From contig NZ_RZNH01000001.1 in the NCBI RefSeq assembly GCF_013141825.1, positions 186,001-250,000 on the forward strand: a stretch of 64,000 nucleotides of DNA. The letters run 5' to 3'. Positions 16,301-25,105 of this stretch are shown here, one piece after another. Source of the stretch: Marinifilum caeruleilacunae (GTDB taxonomy: Bacteria > Bacteroidota > Bacteroidia > Bacteroidales > Marinifilaceae). Positions within the stretch are counted from its first letter, which is position 1, and every line of letters starts with the position of its first letter. A program made the translations under genes and the position numbers. The notes beneath the pieces were generated by a model. It was not told the origin of the DNA, made no database searches, and saw only the letters and a list, made by a program, of their open reading frames with translations.

Positions 16301-18280
16301 CTATAAATTCTGAAATGTCACTTTCCTTAAGATCGTTCCAGCCAATGGCACCAATTCAACATCTATTTTCTCTTGATTTTCAGGATTGATCAACTCTATA
16401 TTAATTCTTCCTTGATTCTTAAAATCCTTTGTATTTTCATGCATTTGAAAGCTGGCATTCCCGTCATTAACAAGTTTCCAGGCAATTTTATTCTGTTGAT
16501 TATTGGTGTAGGAAACATTTCTGAATCTATCCAAATCGAATTGTTTTGTAACTTCTTCTGTACTTTCCAGGGGCAAAGCATAAAGAAGTGGTCCATGGGT
16601 AAAATAGCTCTCTCCTTTCAAATCGACATGTCTTTTAACCTGAGTTTTAAAAGCAAGTTTCACTACATCTCCATTCTGCCATTCCTTTTCTATCTGATTG
16701 CCTTGGTATATTTTGTCATTCACCATTACACTCATTTCGGTGCACCAGTCTGGTTTTCTGAATGTCATTTTAAATTGTACCGGCTTATCTAGTTTAAATT
16801 GATAAGTGGATTCAAGCTCATACGGATAGTTCGTACTTTCTATAATTTCAATCTTTTCACCATTTATTTCCGCATTCAGTTTAGATGGGCCATAAATGCT
16901 CTTCACCAATCCACTGGAGCTTTTCAGCCACATATTACTTAAAAAATACGGACCAATTCTTCCTGCATTTGGAACACAACATACGGCAGCTTTTCTGTGA
17001 GTTGGAGAATAAGTGTAACGGGTATTGTCCTTATGAACATCCTCCTTTCCAGGGTGAAGTGAGCCCGTCATCGTATAGGAATTGTCCGTTTTTAAATAGG
17101 CAATCGAATGTTCATGTGGATGTCGAGCACCCTGGGCTGCATTATAGAAAAGCCACTCTATTCTATCAGCCCATTTTAAATCCCCACTTTTCTGTAGTAA
17201 AAAAGAATAAGAATCTAATAATTCCTGAAGGGAGCAGTATTCATATCCCGTTTCACTGGCATCGGCATATCGTTCAAAAATAAACTCATCGCCTATAGGT
17301 GCACCCGAAGGAGTTAAATACTTGTTCAGTTTATTTAAATAGGCATCTAAAGCCTTCATGTATTTATTATCCTTGCTTCCATAAGACGCAATTACCAAGG
17401 CTCTCAGGTGCTCGTAGGTATGAACGCCATGCCCTTTAAATTTATAGTTCTCATTCGCTAAATTCTTCAGGTGAATATCAACCTCAGACAATTCGTATTT
17501 GTTATAATCATCGTATAACCAAATTGCGTAATCGCGATATTCTTCCTTATGCGTAAGCTGGTGCAATTTATCCAGCACATCAACAATGGTTAAACCATGA
17601 CCAACACCGGCGTATGGTTTGCTCACATTAAATGGGTCTGATTGATAGATAGGATACTGACTCATTGTAAATTGCATTGCCTTTTCCACTGCATCGAATA
17701 CCTCCTTGTCACCCGTTAACTCATAATAAGCCAGTAAAATTCTGAAGAGAGACGATTGCGCCCACAACTCACCATTTTCACCTTCGAAATTGTATCTTAA
17801 ATCTTCTGCATAAATCCCCATATATCCATCCTCGTCCTGGTAAGAAATCATTCTATCAACAAATTGCTTCGCTTTCGCGATATACTCCTCATTTTCCAGC
17901 AAGTAGGCGTGTCTTAACCAACCATCGCGCCAATTGGATTGAGTTTCGCTGTTCCACCACAGAATTTGGGTAGTCCACTCTCCTACACCAATGGCTCCAA
18001 CATCTTTGCTTTTTATCTTATTCGTTAATCTGTCTTTTCCATAAATATCATCTTCCAAAATAAGGTCGGGAACCAATTCATCCAAATGTCCCACATAACC
18101 TTCCTCCAGGTCAGTTTTCATTTGCTTGTAGATCCATCCATTGGGTTTAATTTCGCCCAAAGTCAATGTCTTTAATTCTTTCATATCACCATGAATTGTG
18201 TCCACTTTTACCTTCGATTGCTGACAAGCCGTTGTAAAAATGATTAAGGCTACACCTAATAAATATGCTTTTGCTTTCAT
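16301..18280 (-). CDS. GH127-family (beta-L-arabinofuranosidase-like) lipoprotein
   Basis: This 659-residue protein has a lipoprotein signal ending FTTAC (Cys19). The (alpha/alpha)6 barrel carries the GH127 zinc site: Glu347 and Cys349 in EYC, and Cys434-Cys435 in VCCVPN. In the characterised enzyme HypBA1 the first of the paired cysteines is the nucleophile and the Glu plus three Cys hold zinc. It thus probably removes beta-L-arabinofuranose or a related sugar in the periplasm or at the cell surface. The gene is divergent from an AraC regulator with a cupin sensor, which likely controls it. No SusC/D pair is adjacent. Confidence 0.9.
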   Translation of the reverse strand: MKAKAYLLGVALIIFTTACQQSKVKVDTIHGDMKELKTLTLGEIKPNGWIYKQMKTDLEEGYVGHLDELVPDLILEDDIYGKDRLTNKIKSKDVGAIGVGEWTTQILWWNSETQSNWRDGWLRHAYLLENEEYIAKAKQFVDRMISYQDEDGYMGIYAEDLRYNFEGENGELWAQSSLFRILLAYYELTGDKEVFDAVEKAMQFTMSQYPIYQSDPFNVSKPYAGVGHGLTIVDVLDKLHQLTHKEEYRDYAIWLYDDYNKYELSEVDIHLKNLANENYKFKGHGVHTYEHLRALVIASYGSKDNKYMKALDAYLNKLNKYLTPSGAPIGDEFIFERYADASETGYEYCSLQELLDSYSFLLQKSGDLKWADRIEWLFYNAAQGARHPHEHSIAYLKTDNSYTMTGSLHPGKEDVHKDNTRYTYSPTHRKAAVCCVPNAGRIGPYFLSNMWLKSSSGLVKSIYGPSKLNAEINGEKIEIIESTNYPYELESTYQFKLDKPVQFKMTFRKPDWCTEMSVMVNDKIYQGNQIEKEWQNGDVVKLAFKTQVKRHVDLKGESYFTHGPLLYALPLESTEEVTKQFDLDRFRNVSYTNNQQNKIAWKLVNDGNASFQMHENTKDFKNQGRINIELINPENQEKIDVELVPLAGTILRKVTFQNL

Positions 18281-18438
18281 AAACTATGTATTTAATGATT
18301 ACAAAGTAAGCCTCAATTTGCAATGAAATCTACCTGCTTATTTGCCAAAACTTGCACTGTATTGAATAAACTCATATTTTTACCGATACCGCATTCAATT
18401 GAATTCAATAATTTCTGTAAATAATCGTTTCGTGTGCC

Positions 18439-19299
18439 ATGAAAGTTTCCTTTGAAAAAATTCACAAAGAAGCCCTGTCATCTATAAAAGTTGTGGTCTT
18501 AGATCGAGAAGAAGGTCAACGCCCATTGCATTTTCATCCTGAATATGAGCTTACGCTAATCACCAAAGGATTTGGGAAACGATTTGTTGGAGATCACATC
18601 TCCACCTTTACAAAAAATGATTTGGTATTGATTGGAGAAAATCTCCCTCATTGTTGGATTCACAGTACAAAACTGGATATTGTAAGTATTCAGTTCAATC
18701 GGAGTATTTTTGGCGACAACTTTCTAAACCTACCTGAATTGAATGAAATTAAAACCTTACTGGATGATTCCAATCGCGGTTTATTTTTCGAAAATGCGAA
18801 GTCTGATATGATTTCCAGAATACGAAAACTATCTAATCTGTCGAACTTCGATAGAATTAGTGAATTGCTAATTATTTTGCATGAGTTGGGAAGTAAAGTT
18901 CACAAAACGTCCTTATCATCGAAGCATTTTAACACAGAAAACTTTACCAAGACCAAACATCGAATCGATAAGGTTTTTAATTACATCTATCAGAACATTA
19001 ATGGTGAGCTTAAAGTAGAAGTTGCTGCTGGAATTCTAAACATGACCACCTCTGCTTTTTGTCATTATTTTAAGAAGTGCACAGAAAAAACTTTTTCTGA
19101 ATTCGTAAACGAAATTCGTATTGGCTATGCCAGCAAACTCTTAATTGAAACTGATAATAATGTGTCCCAAATTGCTTTCGAGAGTGGTTACAACAGCTTA
19201 TCGAATTTTAACCAACGATTTAAACAAATTAAAGGAATGAGTCCCAAATCTTTTCGGGAAAAATATCATTCGGATGCCTATAAAGAATCGAAGAATTAA
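18439..19299 (+). CDS. AraC family regulator with cupin sensor domain
   Basis: This 286-residue protein differs from the five island paralogs. Its N-terminus is a cupin-type arm (LHFHPEYELTLITKGFGKRFVGDH; GENLPHCWIHS) that in sugar-responsive AraC proteins holds the ligand. The C-terminal double HTH (VEVAAGILNMTTSAFCHYFKK; SQIAFESGYNSLSNFNQRFKQ, SPKSFREKY) is clear. It is divergent from the GH127 gene across a 158-bp space and probably responds to a pentose or similar sugar. The ligand is not shown by the sequence. Confidence 0.92.
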   Translation: MKVSFEKIHKEALSSIKVVVLDREEGQRPLHFHPEYELTLITKGFGKRFVGDHISTFTKNDLVLIGENLPHCWIHSTKLDIVSIQFNRSIFGDNFLNLPELNEIKTLLDDSNRGLFFENAKSDMISRIRKLSNLSNFDRISELLIILHELGSKVHKTSLSSKHFNTENFTKTKHRIDKVFNYIYQNINGELKVEVAAGILNMTTSAFCHYFKKCTEKTFSEFVNEIRIGYASKLLIETDNNVSQIAFESGYNSLSNFNQRFKQIKGMSPKSFREKYHSDAYKESKN

Positions 19300-19373
19300 A
19301 CACAAAATCATCAATATGTTTATTAACATTGATTATAAATTGTCTTCTTTTCATTCTTATCAATAAAAAATAA

Positions 19374-19381
19374 TACATTTG
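19374..19381 (+). promoter_or_regulatory. -7 element of the cobalamin riboswitch transcript
   Basis: TACATTTG fits TAnnTTTG. Transcription would begin about 7 bases downstream, right at the 5' end of the riboswitch. The -33 region has no clear TTTG. Confidence 0.5.
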
Positions 19382-19386
19382 CAGCG

Positions 19387-19581
19387 CAATTGGTGCTCAC
19401 TTTGCATTCAGCAAATGGAGTTAAAAGGGAATCCGGTGTAAATCCGGAACAGTACCCGCTACTGTAAATCCCATAAACACTACGAGGTGTTTATTTGTTC
19501 TCAACAGTCTAAATCCACTGTTCTATTTAGAATGGGAAGGAGTTGAGAACTGGGAAAGTCAGGAAACCTGCCAGATGTAAT
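19387..19581 (+). ncRNA. Cobalamin (adenosylcobalamin) riboswitch
   Basis: The leader contains the conserved B12-box parts in order: GGTGC near the 5' end, AAAAGGGAATCCGGTG, the paired segment GTAAATCCGGAACAGTACCC, GCTACTGTAA, a variable stem arm, and GGGAAAGTCAGGAAACCTGCC at the 3' end. The region 19300-19683 is otherwise non-coding. It lies about 100 bp before a TonB receptor gene and would lower expression of the receptor and chelatase when cobalamin is plentiful. Whether control is at transcription or translation cannot be decided here. Confidence 0.96.
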
Positions 19582-19683
19582 TGTTTAATTATTGCTTCCG
19601 GGAAAAGAAGTTAATGATGGTTTTGTAGATTTTCAGAATTAAATCCCTCATTTATTCCAGGAATGCATTAGTATTATTTTACT

Positions 19684-21942
19684 ATGCATAAAATATTTTG
19701 CGTATTGTTAATGCAGGTGCTTTGTATTGCCGCATTTTCACAAAAACTTAGTCTCAAGGGCAAAGTTTATGATAATAATTCCAAAGAAGGAATCGAATAT
19801 GCCTACATTTATTTGGATGGTATACAGTCAAGCTCTGTGAGTCAGAATGGTGGTTACTATTCCCTCGAAAACTTACAAAAAGGCAAATACAAACTTTGTG
19901 TTTCGGTGCTTGGATATCAGGCTTTCTCTAAGGATATTGAATTAATTACTTCTCAAAAATTTGATATCGGTTTAGATCCAAAGTCTTTTAGCATTGAGCC
20001 AATAGTAATCACCGGAACCGGCACACAACATAGAATTGACAAAGTACCTGTTCAGACCGAAATAATCAGCAAAAAAGACATTGCGGAACAATCGGGAAGA
20101 AATATTGAAGAAATATTATCAGGTATTTCCTCTTCTATTGATTATACAAGCAGTTCGATGGGTTCCAACATTAAAATTAATGGTCTTGGAAAAGACTATG
20201 TTTTAATTCTTTTAAATGGAAAAAGATTAACGGGAGGTGTTGGTGGTTATGCCGATTTAAGCAGAATTAACTCCGATGATATTGAGCAAATTGAAGTGGT
20301 AAAAGGAGCTTCCTCTACCCTATATGGATCCGACGCAATTGCAGGTGTAATTAATATCATTACCAAAAAGGTTAAAGGTAAATTTTCGGCGACTAGTAGT
20401 TCCCGACTTGGAGCTTATGGTGACTTTAAGCAACTTAACTCTTTTACCTTTAGCAAGGATAAACTATCGGGGAAAACCACTTTCAACTACAAGCAAAAGG
20501 CCGGATATCAGTTAAACTCGATGAAATACAATAACAAGTGGGAATCGAATCATGATTTGCCGTATTTGGTAAGAACTCATTACAAACCTACCAACAAATC
20601 CAAAGCCTACACCATTCGTCAATTTTTAGGGTATGAAGTCAATCAGAAACTAAGCATTGATCTTAATTTATCGTGGTACGAAAAGACATTGTATTTCCCT
20701 TTTAAGGCTCAAATGCATAACTATTACTACAACGACAGATCGGTATCGCTCGGCGGAAGATATCAATTGAAAAATAAGAATTACCTAAGCTTCAATTTCG
20801 ATGTTGACAATTACTTGTATTATACCGAATATCCTTATAAATACAACGAAACCTATATCACAAGTAAGGATGTGATTAAAAAGACCTATTACCCTGGCGA
20901 TCGATTTAAAAACTCTGATGTTGTTCATGTTATTTCGCAGCTTAAAGGTGTTTTTAACCTGAACGATAAGCACAAATTGAGCCTGGGAAGTGAAATTAAA
21001 GGAGAATATCTTGAAGCCAAATACCGATTAAATAATCCTGAAGCAAGTGCTTACACGTATTCGCTATATGCACAGGATGAGTTTAAACTGGCAAATAAAT
21101 TAGATATTGTAGCCGGGATCAGAAGTCTTTATCACGATAAATCAGGTTTTTCATTGACTCCCAAGTTAACAATGATGTACAAGGAAGACCAGTTTACCCA
21201 CAGATTTACCTACTCCAATGGATATAAAAGTCCTACCCTAAAAGAATTGTACTATTACTATGAAAGTAACCGCATGGGCATGTATCGATTGTATTTGGGT
21301 AATGAAGATTTAAAAGCTCAAAAATCGCATTATTTTGCACTTTCGAGCGAGTTTAAAGCCAACAAATTCAGAACAGGATTAAGCCTTTACCTGAATCGTA
21401 TTTACGACAAAATCGATTATAAAATTATTCCAACAAGTTATGATCATGCTCGCCGAGGCATTGAAGAGACAAAAAAGCGCTACAATATAGATAAAGCCAG
21501 AACTTTAGGTGCTGATTGGCACATGAGCTTTCCAATTTACACCAAATTGTTTCTTAGTGGCAATTACAGTTATGTGAGCGCCAGGAATATCACGCAAGAT
21601 ATCAGGTTGAATGGCGTATCGGAACACAGTGCAACATGGAAGCTTTCGTGGACAGAACGATGGAACAGTCAAAAGTTAAACATTAACCTATCGGGCGTTT
21701 ACAAATCGGACCGCTTCTACCTGGAAGAAGATTTGGAGCGAAGCTATGCAGATCCATATCAGTTATGGAAACTCTCATCGAGCTATAGCTTTAAGAAATG
21801 GAAACACTATAAAATCAGGCTAACTGCTGGAATTGACAACCTCTTCGACGATGTGGATGACAGGCCTTATGGCTCTCATTATAGCACTTTAAATCCGGGA
21901 AGAACACTGTTTATTGGCCTGAATGTAGACTTTGCAAACTAA
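19684..21942 (+). CDS. TonB-dependent receptor, BtuB-like corrinoid transporter
   Basis: This 752-residue outer-membrane receptor starts with a signal peptide (to about residue 20) and a CarboxypepD_reg-like domain (LSLKGKVYDNNSKEGIEYAYIYL). The plug domain follows (ILSGISSSIDYTS, GLGKDYVLILLNGKRLTGG, IEQIEVVKGASSTLYGSDAIAGVINI), then a 22-strand-type barrel ending in an aromatic-type strand (TLFIGLNVDF). The cobalamin riboswitch directly upstream identifies corrinoids as the likely cargo. The CbiK-like lipoprotein gene follows at once. No BtuFCD inner-membrane transporter is in the window. Confidence 0.92.
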   Translation: MHKIFCVLLMQVLCIAAFSQKLSLKGKVYDNNSKEGIEYAYIYLDGIQSSSVSQNGGYYSLENLQKGKYKLCVSVLGYQAFSKDIELITSQKFDIGLDPKSFSIEPIVITGTGTQHRIDKVPVQTEIISKKDIAEQSGRNIEEILSGISSSIDYTSSSMGSNIKINGLGKDYVLILLNGKRLTGGVGGYADLSRINSDDIEQIEVVKGASSTLYGSDAIAGVINIITKKVKGKFSATSSSRLGAYGDFKQLNSFTFSKDKLSGKTTFNYKQKAGYQLNSMKYNNKWESNHDLPYLVRTHYKPTNKSKAYTIRQFLGYEVNQKLSIDLNLSWYEKTLYFPFKAQMHNYYYNDRSVSLGGRYQLKNKNYLSFNFDVDNYLYYTEYPYKYNETYITSKDVIKKTYYPGDRFKNSDVVHVISQLKGVFNLNDKHKLSLGSEIKGEYLEAKYRLNNPEASAYTYSLYAQDEFKLANKLDIVAGIRSLYHDKSGFSLTPKLTMMYKEDQFTHRFTYSNGYKSPTLKELYYYYESNRMGMYRLYLGNEDLKAQKSHYFALSSEFKANKFRTGLSLYLNRIYDKIDYKIIPTSYDHARRGIEETKKRYNIDKARTLGADWHMSFPIYTKLFLSGNYSYVSARNITQDIRLNGVSEHSATWKLSWTERWNSQKLNINLSGVYKSDRFYLEEDLERSYADPYQLWKLSSSYSFKKWKHYKIRLTAGIDNLFDDVDDRPYGSHYSTLNPGRTLFIGLNVDFAN

Positions 21943-22004
21943 ACTCGAATTCAGATTTGAATTCATATCATAAAATCAAAATTAACTCACAAAAAAAACA
22001 CAAA

Positions 22005-22943
22005 ATGAATCTAATTAAAAGATCAGCAATCGCTTTATGCGCATTAGCTATGGTTTTCACTGGATGTAGTGATGACGACAATGACGACAAAAACACATTA
22101 GGCGACAAAGATGGTATCCTATTGGTAACTTTCGGTTCTTCATTTCCAGATCCACAGAAAACATTCGAGAAAATTGACCTTGCTGCCAAAGAAAGATTTT
22201 CTGGCGAAACCATTAAATGGGGTTTTACTTCTGACATTATTATCAACAAATTGCGCCAGGGAAATGGTGAAGGATCTTTAAACGGAACTGTAATCGATAA
22301 TGACACACCAGAGGAAGCTTTGGAAATTATGGTGAAAGAAGGATTTTCGAAATTCGAAGTTCAATCCTTACACGTAATTCCAGGTGAAGAATTTGACGAA
22401 TTGGAAGAAGCCATTCAAGATTTCAAAATGAAATATGAGGGTGTAGAAGTAAAAGTGGGTCGCCCATTGCTTGACAGCGATGCTGACATTAAAAAAGTGG
22501 CTGAAATTTTAGCTGCAAAATTTGCCAACGAAATTACCGAAGGACCAGTATTATTTATGGGTCACGGAACTCCTCATGCGGCAGATGCTCAATACCTGAA
22601 ATTGCAAAGCGAGCTACAAAAATTAAATGCGAATTTCTTTGTTGGTACGGTTGAAGGAATTGGCTTCGATGCGGGAACTACTTCGATTGGTGGTATTTTA
22701 GCGGAACTTGATAAGCTAAGTCCAAAGGCCAATAAAGTTACCATTACTCCTTTAATGTCGATTGCAGGTGATCATGCCAACAACGATATGAATGGCAATA
22801 CAGGTGAAACGGATCCGGCTGAACAATCGTGGAAAGAGAGATTGGAAGCAAAATCATATACAGTAAACACTGTAATGAAAGGTTTGGGTGATTATGATGA
22901 AATCAACGACATTTGGATGGATCATCTTGAAGGTGCAGAATAA
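22005..22943 (+). CDS. cbiK: Exported sirohydrochlorin cobaltochelatase-like (CbiK) lipoprotein
   Basis: The frame is open from 21957, but ATG at 22005 gives a proper lipoprotein signal ending VFTGC (312 residues). An Asp-rich segment follows the Cys. The chelatase domain opens with GILLVTFGSSFPDPQKTF and carries the CbiK metal-site histidines in VQSLHVIPGEEF and FMGHGTPHAADAQY, and the motif PLMSIAGDHANNDM. CbiK normally inserts Co2+ into sirohydrochlorin in the cytoplasm; an exported form is known in Desulfovibrio. Placement behind a B12-controlled receptor suggests a role in corrinoid, cobalt or tetrapyrrole scavenging outside the cytoplasm. Confidence 0.9.
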   Translation: MNLIKRSAIALCALAMVFTGCSDDDNDDKNTLGDKDGILLVTFGSSFPDPQKTFEKIDLAAKERFSGETIKWGFTSDIIINKLRQGNGEGSLNGTVIDNDTPEEALEIMVKEGFSKFEVQSLHVIPGEEFDELEEAIQDFKMKYEGVEVKVGRPLLDSDADIKKVAEILAAKFANEITEGPVLFMGHGTPHAADAQYLKLQSELQKLNANFFVGTVEGIGFDAGTTSIGGILAELDKLSPKANKVTITPLMSIAGDHANNDMNGNTGETDPAEQSWKERLEAKSYTVNTVMKGLGDYDEINDIWMDHLEGAE

Positions 22944-22976
22944 CTATCACTGACATCATAACTTGTTTAAAAATGA

Positions 22977-23007
22977 GAAAGGCAGAAATTTGATTTCTGC
23001 CTTTTTT
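22977..23007 (+). terminator. Terminator of the btuB-like/cbiK operon
   Basis: AAAGGCAGAAAT pairs with ATTTCTGCCTTT and ends in TTTTTT, 34 bp after the cbiK stop. Confidence 0.88.
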
Positions 23008-23024
23008 AGCTTATGGTTTTTCAT

Positions 23025-23053
23025 AAAAAAGACCTCCCCTTAGGAAGGCCTTT
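23025..23053 (-). terminator. Terminator of the small gene at 23104
   Basis: On the minus strand AAAGGCCTTCC pairs with GGAGGTCTTT and runs into TTTTTT. It is one of three similar GGCCTTCC-core hairpins in the window. Confidence 0.8.
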
Positions 23054-23103
23054 GCTGCTGTTTGGTTTAGTCATTCAATTGACTACTAGTCAAAATAAAA
23101 CAT

Positions 23104-23295
23104 CTAAACTGATTTTGATTGATAAACGTCTAGTACTAACTTATTGTGCTTTGTATTAAAATTTAATTTAATCCAATTGTGCAATTCATTTTGCTCTTCA
23201 ATACTTAGCCATTGTAACGATTTTTCGACCTCTTTTCTAAATAAGGGTAGGTCATCTGCTACTGCATTTAAAACCATTTTTTGGTGTTCCAACAT
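23104..23295 (-). CDS. Small hypothetical protein after flavodoxin
   Basis: This 63-residue reading frame has a balanced, helical-looking composition (LFRKEVEKSLQWLSIEEQNELHNWIKL) and no Cys or signal peptide. It lies 66 bp after the flavodoxin stop on the same strand and is closed by its own hairpin at 23025-23053. That placement supports translation. I do not recognise the family. It may be a flavodoxin-associated accessory protein, or a chance frame in the 3' region. Confidence 0.5.
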   Translation of the reverse strand: MLEHQKMVLNAVADDLPLFRKEVEKSLQWLSIEEQNELHNWIKLNFNTKHNKLVLDVYQSKSV

Positions 23296-23361
23296 TCTTA
23301 TTGACTTTTATAATGGATTTTGCAGAAAGCAAATTGCTTTCACCTTTCAATCAATTGAATC

Positions 23362-23859
23362 TTAGTGTAAGTCTTTGCTAATCTGTTCAACCCATCTGGT
23401 TATTCTCTCATCTGATAAATCTCCCTGATTTTCTTCATCAAGAGCCAATCCAATAAATTTTCCATCAAGCACGGCTGTTGACTCATCAAAGTCATAGCTT
23501 TCGGTCTCAACAGAACCAACAATTTTACAGCCTTTATCTTTCACTACTTCGTAAATGCTTCCCATGCCTCCTACAAAAGTGTCAGGATTGCTGGAAGAAT
23601 CACCCAATCCAAAAATTGCAACAACTTTCCCACTTAAATCTGCCGATTCAACATTAGAGATAAAGTCTTCCCAGTCGTCTTGCAAATCACCCGCGCCCCA
23701 TGTAGAAGTTCCGAAAATCAGGTTTTCGTATTTTGTAAGAGCTTCTTCTGGTTTGGTCGAAACATCAATAATATCTGCCTCTAATAATCCTGCAAGCTGA
23801 TTTGCTGCATTTTCTGTATTTCCTGTAGTGGAACCGTAAATAATCGCTGTTTTACTCAC
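23362..23859 (-). CDS. fldA: Flavodoxin
   Basis: This 165-residue protein has the long-chain flavodoxin layout. The FMN phosphate loop is GSTTGNTE at residues 9-16, the first isoalloxazine loop is STWGAGDLQDDW with its Trp, and the second is GLGDSSSNPDTFVGG. It carries one or two electrons at low potential in the cytoplasm, replacing ferredoxin, typically under iron limitation. It has its own promoter at 23916-23946 and is separated by a terminator from the TonB/ABC/PepSY operon upstream, so it is not simply the last gene of that operon although the order may matter. Confidence 0.95.
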   Translation of the reverse strand: MSKTAIIYGSTTGNTENAANQLAGLLEADIIDVSTKPEEALTKYENLIFGTSTWGAGDLQDDWEDFISNVESADLSGKVVAIFGLGDSSSNPDTFVGGMGSIYEVVKDKGCKIVGSVETESYDFDESTAVLDGKFIGLALDEENQGDLSDERITRWVEQISKDLH

Positions 23860-23915
23860 TGTTAATATGTTTATTTGTTATACTTGAACTGACTTATTCT
23901 TTGTTTAGAATAATT

Positions 23916-23946
23916 CAAAATTAAGTAACAGTTCCCGACTTATCAA
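23916..23946 (-). promoter_or_regulatory. Promoter of flavodoxin
   Basis: On the minus strand, TTG at 23946-23944 (-33) is followed after 20 bases by TAATTTTG at 23923-23916 (-7). The leader would be about 50 bases. Confidence 0.6.
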
Positions 23947-23981
23947 TCATTATAAATGATGATTTTAATGTTATGAAAATC

Positions 23982-24009
23982 AAAAAGGCCTTCCTATACA
24001 GGAAGGCCC
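23982..24009 (-). terminator. Terminator of the TonB/ABC/PepSY operon
   Basis: On the minus strand GGGCCTTCCT pairs with AGGAAGGCC and ends in TTTTT, about 35 bp after the PepSY stop codon. Confidence 0.85.
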
Positions 24010-24042
24010 AAAATCAAAATTACAACTAATCTTAGTTTAAAA

Positions 24043-24597
24043 CTAAGAACAAAAAAACAAAAGAACAGGTATGATGAAACCAATAATCATCAACCACACT
24101 CCCCTTTTCTTAAATCCTTTTTTCCCTTTAACCATTATGGCACCAGAAATGGCAAAAAAGATTAAAACAATGGCATAAACAATGCCTATTGAAGAAAATC
24201 TTTGCCCTGAATTATAGTGAATATCGTTCACAAATTTATAAACAGGAATTTTCTTATAAGTGGTGACTTTTAGCTTACCATTATGTGGATGATACTCTCC
24301 CAAACCACCTTTAACGTATAGGTTATATACTTCACCGGCAGGTATAATGCGATTTAATTTTGGAGCATCGCCAAAGCCATTTTCCCAATAGGTTTTTAAC
24401 TCATCAGGTGTTAGGTTTGCTTTGGTGTTTTTCTCCAATACGATTTCACGATAGGACGGATTCTGCTCATCTTTTTTAAGAATCAGCAATATTCCCGAAA
24501 GCGCATAAATTAAAGTTAATCCAATAAATAAATATCCCAGGTCCCGGTGCAGTGACCTGATGTTTTTGTTAAAAAGTTTCTTATTCCACAATTTCAT
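24043..24597 (-). CDS. PepSY-associated transmembrane protein
   Basis: The frame opens at 24609, but ATG at 24597 (MKLWNKKLFNKNIRSLHRDLGYL) is the more family-like start, giving 184 residues. It overlaps the preceding gene by 17 bp, which suggests translational coupling. An N-terminal helix with the RxLHRDLG motif leads into a first membrane segment (about 20-42). A periplasmic PepSY-like region follows (VYNLYVKGG, GKLKVTTYKKIPVYKFVNDIHYN), then two more membrane helices near the C-terminus. Related PepSY membrane proteins transfer electrons to ferric siderophores. It probably works with the upstream transport proteins. Confidence 0.85.
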   Translation of the reverse strand: MKLWNKKLFNKNIRSLHRDLGYLFIGLTLIYALSGILLILKKDEQNPSYREIVLEKNTKANLTPDELKTYWENGFGDAPKLNRIIPAGEVYNLYVKGGLGEYHPHNGKLKVTTYKKIPVYKFVNDIHYNSGQRFSSIGIVYAIVLIFFAISGAIMVKGKKGFKKRGVWLMIIGFIIPVLLFFCS

Positions 24598-25093
24598 AAG
24601 AGGTTCCATTTACAAAATAGATCGAATAGAAATTTTTATTGTTTTCTTTCATCCAATCACGCATTTTGGTAATGTTGGTCATTTCAGCCGAACAATGTTT
24701 TCCACCCTCTTCGGCATCTTGTTTCGCTTTAACTTTTTGCTCATATTCATTAATAAACTCTTCGGATAGTCTTTTTTCTTGTACGGTTCCTTTTACACGA
24801 ATATCCATACCCGAAAGCTCACGATTAAAACCTTTGATTTCACCTTTTGCTTCAACACGTATAGAGAATTTACCTGTTTCATCTAATAAGAATGCTCTGC
24901 GTCCCGAATGTGCACAAACATGGCTTACGGTTCCCGAAAACTCTACTTCCGCACCAACAAGCTTTTCTGCATTTTCCAGGATTTCGGCAATGCTGGTAGT
25001 TTTAGTCGACTTTTCTGATAAGTGATTACCATTTGCCATAGCGCTTCCAACGAACATGATCATTGCCAGCGATAGAAATAACAATTTTTTCAT
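24581..25093 (-). CDS. Exported OB-fold-like protein
   Basis: This 170-residue protein has a signal peptide (residues 1-20, ending SAMA). The mature part resembles an OB-fold of the tRNA_anti/BOF type: EVEFSGTVSHVCAHSGRRAFLLDETGKFSIRVEAKGEI, then DIRVKGTVQEKR. Two cysteines are present in the mature part (VCAH; KHCSAEM), and the segment between them is rich in charged residues. It is expected in the periplasm. The role is unknown; binding of a small ligand or metal is possible. It lies within the operon, 12 bp after the DUF4857-like gene. Confidence 0.7.
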   Translation of the reverse strand: MKKLLFLSLAMIMFVGSAMANGNHLSEKSTKTTSIAEILENAEKLVGAEVEFSGTVSHVCAHSGRRAFLLDETGKFSIRVEAKGEIKGFNRELSGMDIRVKGTVQEKRLSEEFINEYEQKVKAKQDAEEGGKHCSAEMTNITKMRDWMKENNKNFYSIYFVNGTSYEIVE

Positions 25094-25105
25094 CTCTTTT
25101 AATTT

